Assembly (NCBI GenBank): GCA_964520375.1
Contig: CAZFNQ010000013.1
Location: forward strand, 1-12,468
DNA length: 12,468 nucleotides
Direction: 5' to 3'
Source of the DNA: CAZFNQ01 sp964520375
Lineage (GTDB): Bacteria > Patescibacteriota > Saccharimonadia > Saccharimonadales > JANWIN01
This document shows positions 1 through 6,766 of this stretch, in pieces (position 1 is the stretch's first letter; each line of letters starts with the position of its first letter). The position numbers and the translations under genes were made by a program. The notes beneath the pieces are model-generated. The model was not told the DNA's origin and did not search any database. It saw only the letters and a program-made list of their open reading frames with translations.

Positions 1-435
1 GGTAATACCGATGAAGCCGGCGGTTGCTACTTATTTGCAGCTCGTCATAAAACTGGCGGCAAAGACTTGACGGTGATTGGAGCGGTGTTGGGTGCGCCTA
101 CCCTTGGCGACGCCATGGCGGATAGCTTGCAACTTTTGACTGCCAGTTACCAGGGCTTTGACAGCGTAAAAGTCATCACTAGCGGACAAGCAGTTGGCTA
201 TTTAACTCCTAAATGGGGCAAAAAAGTTCCGATACTAGCAAAGGAGGATTTAAGTACGCTTGGCTGGAAAGGTAGTGCCCAGACAGCTAACGTTTCATTA
301 AGACCACTGACTAAAACTGTACTAAGTGGCGGTGAAGTCGGTACGGTTAGTAGTGGCGGAAATCAAGTAGCTGCCATCGCCTCGGCGACCATAAAACCCC
401 CCGGGCTTAGGTGGCGTTTGCTCCGCTGGTTATAA
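1..435 (+). CDS. Serine-type D-alanyl-D-alanine carboxypeptidase (peptidase S11, DacA/PBP5-like), 5'-truncated
   Basis: This enzyme would remove the terminal D-Ala from peptidoglycan pentapeptides at the outer face of the membrane. Only the last 144 codons are present, because the frame is open to the first base of the window. The visible protein starts with GNTDEAGGCYLFAAR, which fits the segment directly after the S11 KTG triad; the first Gly is probably the G of KTG, with the K and T just outside. Then comes the family-typical VIGAVLGAP strand and a helix with an FDSVKVITSGQ region. The SxxK and SxN catalytic motifs lie upstream and cannot be checked. A TTG at 67 is an in-frame alternative start but is not the real one, since it would cut into the conserved core. 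The C-terminus is short and basic (LRWRLLRWL) rather than a long domain. The stop lies in a TTATAA shared with the convergent M15 gene. The family call is fairly safe; the exact DacA subtype is not. Confidence 0.85.
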   Translation, partial: GNTDEAGGCYLFAARHKTGGKDLTVIGAVLGAPTLGDAMADSLQLLTASYQGFDSVKVITSGQAVGYLTPKWGKKVPILAKEDLSTLGWKGSAQTANVSLRPLTKTVLSGGEVGTVSSGGNQVAAIASATIKPPGLRWRLLRWL

Positions 436-1149
436 TCCAAAAAATTCCTCAAGTGTGCTAATGCCGGTTTTGTGCATTTCAATCGAAAGCTCAGTACCAA
501 TATAGCGAATATGCCAAGGTTCGGCGCGGTAGCCGGTAATTGCCTGTTTGGCGGCCGTGTAACGGACAATAAACCCGTACTTATATGCGTTGGCTGCCAC
601 CCATTTACCTTCGGGAGTATTACCAAAACAGGCCTCTATACCACAACCGCCTCCACCCAGATCTACGGCCCAGCCAGTTTGGTGCTCGCTATAACCTGGT
701 CTAGCACTTTCACTGTCGGCAATTTGCTGGCCATAATTTTTAACCTCATTGCCGTAAACGCTTACCTGGGTAGCATAAGACCGATAGCCGCTCAAGGCAC
801 TAAGCCTTAATCCTTTCTCTGCCGCTGCGTTAAACAACTTGGTTAAAGCTGCTGCTGCCGCGCGGCGCATAGTCTGAGAGTTACCGACTAATATCAAGTC
901 TTTGGGAGCATAGTAAGCGGGGTATAGCGGACGAGACTTGTTGACAACTATCCAGATACTACTTGGATCACTCAACGAGTATTTTGATTTATTAAACTCT
1001 GATTTTGAAATAGAATTGGGTGACGACTTTTTAACTGAGTGGCGCTGGGGGTTAATATTGCTATCATTGCTCCGGTGGCTGGAATAGAACCAACCGGTAA
1101 ATAGTGAAATAGGAATTATTATGATAATAGCTGATACGGTTCGTTTCAC
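430..1149 (-). CDS. VanY-type zinc D-alanyl-D-alanine carboxypeptidase (peptidase M15B), membrane-anchored
   Basis: This 239-residue protein should trim D-Ala from peptidoglycan stem peptides outside the cell. An N-terminal hydrophobic run (about residues 5-20, AIIIIIPISLFTG) acts as signal anchor and is followed by a polar Ser/Asn/Lys linker to about residue 62. The M15 core follows: a GYRSYATQ motif (121-128), the zinc signature SEHQTGWAVD with H156 and D163, and AEPWHIRYIG with the presumed catalytic E210 and zinc ligand H213. All expected metal and catalytic residues are present. The start is GTG; upstream, the only nearby ATG is out of frame and quickly hits TGA. No Shine-Dalgarno precedes it, but a perfect TATAAT lies 6 nt upstream, suggesting a leaderless message. 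It converges on a serine carboxypeptidase of the same likely substrate, sharing a 6-bp palindromic stop. Dipeptidase activity (VanX-like) is less likely given the anchor and length. Confidence 0.92.
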   Translation of the reverse strand: MKRTVSAIIIIIPISLFTGWFYSSHRSNDSNINPQRHSVKKSSPNSISKSEFNKSKYSLSDPSSIWIVVNKSRPLYPAYYAPKDLILVGNSQTMRRAAAAALTKLFNAAAEKGLRLSALSGYRSYATQVSVYGNEVKNYGQQIADSESARPGYSEHQTGWAVDLGGGGCGIEACFGNTPEGKWVAANAYKYGFIVRYTAAKQAITGYRAEPWHIRYIGTELSIEMHKTGISTLEEFFGL

Positions 1150-1155
1150 GGCTTC

Positions 1156-1161
1156 ATTATA
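1156..1161 (-). promoter_or_regulatory. Perfect -10 box (TATAAT) for the VanY-type gene
   Basis: TATAAT read on the minus strand ends 6 nt before the GTG start at 1149, so initiation about 7 nt downstream would fall on the start codon itself. No convincing -35 is seen at 16-18 nt spacing; the upstream DNA is AT-rich. No Shine-Dalgarno lies between the box and the start. Confidence 0.6.
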
Positions 1162-1242
1162 ACCTAAACCACGTGCCGTTAATTTTACATACTACTAGTG
1201 CTTGCAGTCCCCCTGTAATTAGCGTACTTTTAGGGCGCGACT

Positions 1243-2175
1243 ATGACTAAAAAAGCTATAAAAAGACCACATAAAAGACCTCAGGGTCATATTGTGCCGC
1301 TTTATATGAACGGCATGCATGGCCGCATGCTGAGGTTGGATCCGCCGAGGGGTAAAAGCCGAGAAATATTAGTTGTTTATGGACTCCAAACCAACCTGGA
1401 GCAAATATTACCCTTAGCCCAGGAACTTAATAAGTACGGGGGCGTAACAGTGCCGGACTTGCCAGGCTTTGGCGGCATGCAAAGTTTTTATCGGATTGGC
1501 GAAAAGCCAACCTTGGATAATTTAGCTGGTTACTTAGCGGCGTTTATTAAGCTGAGATATAAGCACCGTCGGTTATCAATCATAGGTGTGTCTTATGGTT
1601 TTGCTGTGACCACAAGGTTACTCCAAAAATATCCACAGCTGGCAAAAAGAGTAGATTTACTGGTGAGTGTCTCAGGCTTTGTGCACCGCGAGGATTTCTT
1701 GGTGAAGCGCCCGAAGTATTTGCTTAAACGATTTGGCACCAGTCTATTTTCCAGCCGTTTACCAGCCTGGTCGGCCCATAATATCTTTATGCGGCCGGGG
1801 CTGCTTAGAGCTACCTACTCGTTGACGGCCACACCAGGACCAAGGACCCGTAAAACCGGGTCAGCCAGACACAACAAGCGGCTAAACCAAACCGTGGAGC
1901 TATGGCGGCAAAATGATTTTCGTACTTATATGGAGGCATCTCTAGCTATGTTGACAATGGATCTTTGCAAACACCAAGTCAGCCTGCCGCTTTACCATGT
2001 ATCAGTTAATGACCGCCGTTTAGATAACCAGATAATAGAGCAGCATTTAAATGTGATATATAAAAAAGTACATATTATGCCATCCAGACTATCAAGTCGG
2101 TCTAATGTCTTGTCTGGCAGCTTTGGACGTATTCCCAGCTTGCCTCCTGGCCTGCACCAACATCTGTCGAAATAA
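1243..2175 (+). CDS. Alpha/beta hydrolase-fold protein, atypical
   Basis: A 310-residue soluble protein, basic at its N-terminus. The central part fits the alpha/beta hydrolase fold: strand EILVVYG (41-47), a PDLPGFGG turn (71-78), and the nucleophile elbow IGVSYGF (114-120) with S117. Strand VDLLVSVSGF (138-147) follows, then a basic cap region (150-215). The likely acid is in VSVNDRRLDN (253-262; D257 or D261). The usual HG oxyanion motif reads YG (46-47). The tail aligns by eye with the usual histidine loop, but the position expected to be HAP reads as Ser/Arg (around 286-288), so no clear catalytic His is seen. The enzyme's substrate cannot be predicted, and it may be a degenerate or non-catalytic member. 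The ATG is preceded by AGGG with 7-nt spacing. It is divergent from vanY and lies 45 bp upstream of the AI-2E pair, which has its own promoter. Confidence 0.75.
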   Translation: MTKKAIKRPHKRPQGHIVPLYMNGMHGRMLRLDPPRGKSREILVVYGLQTNLEQILPLAQELNKYGGVTVPDLPGFGGMQSFYRIGEKPTLDNLAGYLAAFIKLRYKHRRLSIIGVSYGFAVTTRLLQKYPQLAKRVDLLVSVSGFVHREDFLVKRPKYLLKRFGTSLFSSRLPAWSAHNIFMRPGLLRATYSLTATPGPRTRKTGSARHNKRLNQTVELWRQNDFRTYMEASLAMLTMDLCKHQVSLPLYHVSVNDRRLDNQIIEQHLNVIYKKVHIMPSRLSSRSNVLSGSFGRIPSLPPGLHQHLSK

Positions 2176-2183
2176 ACTGCTGT

Positions 2184-2212
2184 TTGCAAAACAACGTGCT
2201 TGTCTGGATAAT
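2184..2212 (+). promoter_or_regulatory. Promoter for the first AI-2E-family gene
   Basis: TTGCAA (2184-2189) and GATAAT (2207-2212) are separated by 17 nt. The -10 ends 8 nt before the ATG at 2221 and the intervening bases (2213-2220) hold no Shine-Dalgarno. Transcription would begin at about 2219-2220, giving an essentially leaderless mRNA. Confidence 0.5.
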
Positions 2213-2220
2213 AAAAACAT

Positions 2221-3303
2221 ATGAGCCAGGCAGAGGGGGCGCCAATCGAGGTCACTATAACTAGTCGCACACTGGTGCGGGTTGTAATAATTGTTTCATT
2301 TACTCTGCTAGGGTTGCTACTACTTGGTTCCATAACCCACGTTCTGGGTCTCATTGGCATTGCTTTTTTCTTGGCTTTAGCCCTAAATCCAGCAATTAGC
2401 TGGATCATCAGTCACCTTAACATCAAAAGCCGAGTTTTGGCAGCTGCCCTGGCATACGTAGCTATGCTGATAGTTTTGAGTGGTTTAATAGCTATCACTA
2501 TTCCACCGTTAGTTAGGCAAACTTCCGATTTTATTAATAAACTGCCAGCCACCGTTCATAACTTAACTGTTGAGAATACATCTTTTGCTAGGTTTGCTCG
2601 GCGTCACAACCTAAATGACCAGTTGGACAATGTCGCTGGTGATATTCAAAACCGTCTGACTGGGTTACGCTGGACGGCTCTAACCACGGCTGCTAATATT
2701 GGCACAACATTACTGGCTATCGTAACGGTGCTAGTGATGACTTTTATGATGCTGGTGGAAGGACCTTACTGGCGAAAAAGATTTTGGGAATTTTACCCAA
2801 ACAGGCACCGGGAACGTCATAAACACGTAGCTGCCTCTATGTACCGGATTGTCGCCGGCTACGTTAACGGGCAGCTATTGATTGCTGCTATTGCCGCCGG
2901 CTTTGCGTTAATTGCCTTATTGACGGCCAGTTCTTTACTTAATGTGTCAATCAATGCCGTTGGCTTGGCTGGCATCGTTGGCTTAATAGGTCTAATACCG
3001 ATGATTGGCAACACGATTGCAGCTGTAGTTGTCGTACTAGTCTGTTTATTCAGCTCATTACCACTGGCTATTATTATGGCGGTATTCTTTTTAGTCTACC
3101 AACAGGTTGAAAACGTAACCATCCAGCCGCTCGTTCAAGCACGCTTTAATGAGCTAACACCGTTACTTGTCTTTATTGCCGCTCTGCTGGGAGTTGGTTT
3201 TGGCGGTCTATTGGGTGCGTTTATAGCTATACCACTGGCTGGCTGTCTAAAAATCTTGTTCAATGAATATTTGCTAGAGCGCGGAGATTCAAGTCATGTC
3301 TGA
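2221..3303 (+). CDS. AI-2E/PerM-family transporter (PF01594-type), paralogue 1
   Basis: A 360-residue polytopic inner-membrane protein. Hydrophobic segments lie at about 20-38, 40-62, 70-95, 155-180, 215-240, 245-275, 280-295 and 312-345. Family landmarks are FLALALNP (50-57), GYVNGQLL (213-220), GLIPMIGN (257-264) and QQVENVTIQPLV (294-305). Between the third and fourth membrane segments is a charged extracytoplasmic or cytoplasmic loop with RFARR (124-128). The family covers putative AI-2 exporters, sodium/proton antiporters and uncharacterised permeases; the sequence does not say which, and AI-2 transport should not be assumed. It has its own promoter and overlaps the next gene by 8 bp, so the two are surely co-transcribed. 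Its TGA stop helps show that UGA is a normal stop here. The start is set by the promoter position and a sensible cytoplasmic N-terminus. Confidence 0.88.
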   Translation: MSQAEGAPIEVTITSRTLVRVVIIVSFTLLGLLLLGSITHVLGLIGIAFFLALALNPAISWIISHLNIKSRVLAAALAYVAMLIVLSGLIAITIPPLVRQTSDFINKLPATVHNLTVENTSFARFARRHNLNDQLDNVAGDIQNRLTGLRWTALTTAANIGTTLLAIVTVLVMTFMMLVEGPYWRKRFWEFYPNRHRERHKHVAASMYRIVAGYVNGQLLIAAIAAGFALIALLTASSLLNVSINAVGLAGIVGLIGLIPMIGNTIAAVVVVLVCLFSSLPLAIIMAVFFLVYQQVENVTIQPLVQARFNELTPLLVFIAALLGVGFGGLLGAFIAIPLAGCLKILFNEYLLERGDSSHV

Positions 3304-4354
3304 CACAATCCGCGACCGGCAGTACCTGGTTTCCGTGACCAACAAGACAATCATTAGGGCCATTATTGTCGCAATATCGGCACTACTTTTATATAGGTTT
3401 GCGCGCTCAGTTTCACATTACCTAGTGTTAATATCCATAGCTGCGTTTGTGGCGCTAGCTTTAAACCCATTTGTTGACTGGGTACACAAAACTGTTGGTA
3501 GTGGGCGAGTACTATCGGTAGCTTTGTCTTACTTAATTTTGTTTGTGATTGTCGGCGGTTTTCTAACGGCAATTATGCCATCGCTAACTAGCCAGACTGT
3601 TAACTTTATTAATGACGTGCCAACTAGTCTGCAGAACCTAAAAACAGAAGATAGCGTTGCTGGTCGGTTTGCTCGCAGAACTAAAATAACAGATGATATT
3701 GATAATTTTACGCAGAACTTTGCCAGCCACACTCAAAATATTAGTTCTTTTGCTCTAAACGTGGCTGGAAGGGTGACCAATGCAATTGTTTCAATTATTG
3801 CTGTTTTGGTACTGGCCTTTATGATGCTGATAGAAGGCCCCCGTTGGGGATCTAAATTCTGGCACTTGCAGCCGGCTAAACGGCGGGCTCATTACAAGCC
3901 GTTGGTTGAGCAAATGTATACGGTTATAACGGGCTATGTCAACGGACAGTTACTTATTAGTTTAGTTGGGGCGGCCGTCAGTTTAGTGATGTTGCTGCTG
4001 GTAGGCGTGCCCAACGCTTTGGTACTAGCCGGTATAATATTTTTGACTGGGCTGATTCCATTGGTTGGCCACCCGATTGGGGCGGCCGCTGTTACCCTGA
4101 TTGCCCTGTTTGCTTCAGTAGATAAGGCCCTAATAGTTGGCATTTTCTATATTGTATATTTACAGGTTCAAACCGCTACTATCCAGCCTTACATCCAATC
4201 CAAGGCCAACGATATGACGCCCTTAACAGTATTTCTTGCCGCCATTATTGGCATTGCTGCAGGTGGCTTCTTAGGCGCCTTTGTGGCAATTCCGCTGGCC
4301 GGTTGTGCCCGAATATTGTTTTTAGACTATATGCGCAATCGTCGTCCAGCTTAA
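3296..4354 (+). CDS. AI-2E/PerM-family transporter (PF01594-type), paralogue 2
   Basis: This 352-residue membrane protein is a clear tandem paralogue of the gene before it. Landmarks fall at matching positions: VALALNP (52-58), RFARR (124-128), GYVNGQLL (213-220, identical in number and sequence), GLIPLVG (252-258) and LQVQTATIQPYI (289-300). The C-terminal GAFVAIPLAGCARILF (328-342) mirrors the first copy. The sequences have diverged well beyond recent duplication, especially in the loop at 130-160. Both copies look intact. The ATG lies inside the last codons of the first copy, with GGAG about 9 nt upstream, so translation is probably coupled. The pair could work as a hetero-oligomer; this is inference. 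Its TAA stop overlaps the cysS stop in a TTAA palindrome, leaving no intergenic terminator. The transported substrate is unknown. Confidence 0.88.
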   Translation: MSDTIRDRQYLVSVTNKTIIRAIIVAISALLLYRFARSVSHYLVLISIAAFVALALNPFVDWVHKTVGSGRVLSVALSYLILFVIVGGFLTAIMPSLTSQTVNFINDVPTSLQNLKTEDSVAGRFARRTKITDDIDNFTQNFASHTQNISSFALNVAGRVTNAIVSIIAVLVLAFMMLIEGPRWGSKFWHLQPAKRRAHYKPLVEQMYTVITGYVNGQLLISLVGAAVSLVMLLLVGVPNALVLAGIIFLTGLIPLVGHPIGAAAVTLIALFASVDKALIVGIFYIVYLQVQTATIQPYIQSKANDMTPLTVFLAAIIGIAAGGFLGAFVAIPLAGCARILFLDYMRNRRPA

Positions 4355-5745
4355 AGTCGGTACCAAATTGATCCATGACTTGTGTCACGGAGGCCAATTC
4401 CCTGCTTTTCTAACTTATCTCGTATTTCGTCGGCCTTGCCCCAGTCTTTAGTTTCTCTCGAACTTTCTCTATCGGTAATGAGTTGTTTTTGGTCTTGTGG
4501 AATATCTGGTCTGGAGGCGAGCTTGAGTCCTAAACTATCGTCAATCAGCTGAAGCTGGGTTTTAAATAGTTCTAGGTCTTCCTCGGCTACAAGCCGCTCT
4601 TCACATAAAGCGCTAAAACTACTTAACGATGCCAGGGCAAGAGGAGTGTTCAGATCATCGAAGAGGGATGTTATAGCAGTGTCCTTATTTAAACTTTCCG
4701 CTAGCCAGGTTTTAGTTTTAACGGGTTGATACTGCAAGTCGGCCATTCGATAATAACTGGCTAAACGGTTTTGAGCCGCGTCAAGAGTCTCCCAGCTAAA
4801 TTCAGCTTGGGTTCGGTAGTGTGACTCCAGAACCAACATTCGCAGGGCTTCTAGGCTATAGCCCTTGGCCTCAATGTCTTCAAGAGTTATGCTGTTTCCG
4901 GCACTTTTGGCTATCTTCTCCCCCTTTATTAAGATATGGTTCATATGGACCCAAATGTTTGCGAACTTTTTACCGGTAGCTCCCTCGCTTTGAGCAATTT
5001 CATTGGTATGGTGAACCGGAATATGCTCAATGCCGCCAGCATGAATATCCAGCGTTGGACCCAGGTATTTCATGCTCATTGCCGAACATTCCAAGTGCCA
5101 TCCGGGGAAACCTTTGCCCCACGGGCTTGGCCACTCCATATCACGTTTATGATCAGTTGGCGAAAATTTCCAGAGCGCAAAGTCGGTTGGGTTTCTTTTG
5201 TCAGGATTGATCGCCACACGGGCACCGGCTCTGAGATTTTCAATGTCTAACCGAGCCAGTTGACCATAATCGGCAAATTTGCTGGTATCGTAATAGACCC
5301 CATCAGATATAACGTAAGTCAGTCCATTTTTCTCAAGATCTTTAATCAAATCAATCTGTTCTTGAATGTGCTCAGTTGCTCTGGGCAATTCCATCGGTTT
5401 GGTAATGTTCAGTCGCTCCAGACCCTTAGTAAAGTAGTTACTGTAAAACTCAGCGATCTGCCAGGCGCTTTTACCTTCGCGCTTAGCGCCCTTTTCGAGC
5501 TTGTCCTCACCCTCGTCCCCGTCACTGACTAAGTGTCCGACGTCAGTTATGTTCATTACCCAGTCGGGCTTGTAATCAGCGGCTTTTAATGCCCGGATTA
5601 GTATATCGTAACGAATAAAAGTGAACCAGTTACCAATATGAGGGTAATCATAGACAGTCGGACCGCAGGTATATACCGATACCCGGGGAGGATTTATTGG
5701 TTTGAGTTCCTCAACTTGTTTGCTAAGAGTATTATAGAGCTTCAT
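4351..5745 (-). CDS. cysS: Cysteinyl-tRNA synthetase
   Basis: This cytoplasmic class I synthetase charges tRNA-Cys. At 464 residues it has the usual full length. The zinc site that recognises cysteine is complete: C27 (YTCGPTVYDY), C220 (WHLECSAMS), the H245/H246 pair and E249 (HHTNEIAQSE). The HIGH signature reads HIGN (36-39), and the second signature is KIAKS (277-281). The helical DALR-type region with DDLNTPLAL (363-371) and a short C-terminal anticodon-binding part follow. The ATG start is supported by GAGGA with 8-nt spacing, both inside the end of the DHH gene, which it overlaps by 14 nt; translation should be coupled. It is the last gene of the minus-strand chain. Its stop lies in a TTAA shared with the convergent transporter. 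Identity is certain. Confidence 0.98.
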   Translation of the reverse strand: MKLYNTLSKQVEELKPINPPRVSVYTCGPTVYDYPHIGNWFTFIRYDILIRALKAADYKPDWVMNITDVGHLVSDGDEGEDKLEKGAKREGKSAWQIAEFYSNYFTKGLERLNITKPMELPRATEHIQEQIDLIKDLEKNGLTYVISDGVYYDTSKFADYGQLARLDIENLRAGARVAINPDKRNPTDFALWKFSPTDHKRDMEWPSPWGKGFPGWHLECSAMSMKYLGPTLDIHAGGIEHIPVHHTNEIAQSEGATGKKFANIWVHMNHILIKGEKIAKSAGNSITLEDIEAKGYSLEALRMLVLESHYRTQAEFSWETLDAAQNRLASYYRMADLQYQPVKTKTWLAESLNKDTAITSLFDDLNTPLALASLSSFSALCEERLVAEEDLELFKTQLQLIDDSLGLKLASRPDIPQDQKQLITDRESSRETKDWGKADEIRDKLEKQGIGLRDTSHGSIWYRL

Positions 5746-6766
5746 TTAACCGTTCCTCGTCTGATTTAGATAGCAGCTCAGTGGCTAGTTTTATGCATTC
5801 GGCTTTTACCTGGGTAAAGGATTTGCCATTCTCTATCTTAAAGCCACTTGCATAGGTGTGGCCGCCACCACCAAAGTGTTTGGCCAAGTCGGCGGCAATT
5901 TTGGCGCCGAAGCCGCAACGAATCGAGCCGGTTACTTTACCGTCCCGGTAGTGTTTTAAAACAATGGCGACACGGACGTTTTCTGTCTGCAACATGTCGT
6001 TTTGGATTAACGGTGCCGGGTTATATAGTGGGCTAAATTGCATAATCTCATCATGAGGAATATCCACGACTGCCAGCTGGCCATCGGCGTAAAGTTGGGT
6101 ACGTTCTATTAAGCGGGCTTTGTAGCGAAAGATTAGTTCGGGCATTTTAGATAGCGCCCGGCGGGCTTCCTCTAAAGCCGGGCGGTCAACCCCGGACTCA
6201 ATAACATCAGCCATTATACGGTAAGTAGCGGCCGTAGTACCTTCGCTGGTTAGTCCCAAAGAGTCAGCCAGGATTGAGCTGGCAATATGGGTTTTGGCCA
6301 TTAAATTTAGGGGCCATTTTAGTTGATTGGCCAGGTGGTAAATAACTTCGCCGGTGGCTACGGCGTCATTATCGTTTATAACCACGCTAGCATAGGGTAT
6401 ATCACAGTCAACGTCAGCATGGTGGTCCAACACAACGACTGGTTTACTAGCTACCCAGCTTCGGTAAGGGCTTGTTTCTAACTTTTCTAGAAGTAATATG
6501 GCGCTGGTATCGACGATAACGCTAACATCAAACTTGCTGGGTATTTCCTTACTCACCCGGTCCCAACCTGACAAATGCTTTAAATAATCCGGAATATCCA
6601 CACCGCAGTACAGATGCGGTTGTTTGCCCAAGTCGCCTAGGATTTGTTCCAGTGCAAGGGCACTGGCTAGGCTATCGCCGTCCGGGTTATCAGCTTGGAT
6701 AATTATAATCTTTTGGGACTTATCTATAAGATCTTTTATTTTACTTGCCTGTTTGTAGGAACTCAT
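5732..6766 (-). CDS. DHH-DHHA1 phosphoesterase (NrnA/pAp phosphatase-like)
   Basis: A 344-residue cytoplasmic enzyme of the DHH superfamily. Likely substrates are short oligoribonucleotides, pAp or pApA/c-di-AMP products; the sequence cannot choose between them. Motif I is NPDGDS (27-32, ligands D29 and D31), motif II VDTS (D86), motif III DHH (114-116) and motif IV LADSLG (D168). The DHHA1 domain ends with FGGGGHTYASGF (298-309). The motif I histidine usually found three residues before Pro is replaced: the sequence there is QADNPDGD, with A25 at that place. All other metal ligands are present. The ATG overlaps the recR TGA (ATGA), and its own end overlaps cysS by 14 nt. A stand-alone domain arrangement without CBS or GGDEF domains fits NrnA rather than GdpP. 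The family is certain; the substrate is not. Confidence 0.93.
   Translation of the reverse strand: MSSYKQASKIKDLIDKSQKIIIIQADNPDGDSLASALALEQILGDLGKQPHLYCGVDIPDYLKHLSGWDRVSKEIPSKFDVSVIVDTSAILLLEKLETSPYRSWVASKPVVVLDHHADVDCDIPYASVVINDNDAVATGEVIYHLANQLKWPLNLMAKTHIASSILADSLGLTSEGTTAATYRIMADVIESGVDRPALEEARRALSKMPELIFRYKARLIERTQLYADGQLAVVDIPHDEIMQFSPLYNPAPLIQNDMLQTENVRVAIVLKHYRDGKVTGSIRCGFGAKIAADLAKHFGGGGHTYASGFKIENGKSFTQVKAECIKLATELLSKSDEERLNEAL

Noticed and set aside
393..419. GC-rich imperfect hairpin that on the minus strand is followed by TTTT, a possible terminator of the VanY-type gene
   Set aside because: The stem has two mismatches in ten positions, lies inside the carboxypeptidase coding region and has a very short T-run; not strong enough to annotate.
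363..810. Open frames overlapping the VanY-type gene and the carboxypeptidase tail (363-626 minus, 472-810 plus)
   Set aside because: Both run over genes with intact catalytic motifs and show no family features.
1202..1230. TTGCAG-17-TACTTT as a promoter for the alpha/beta hydrolase
   Set aside because: Each hexamer matches consensus at only three positions; other weak candidates are equally good, so the promoter is unresolved.
2076..2219. A frameshift at the hydrolase C-terminus to explain the missing histidine
   Set aside because: The other frames give either an early stop or an unconvincing Cys-rich tail, while the annotated frame ends with a plausible IPSLPPGL segment.
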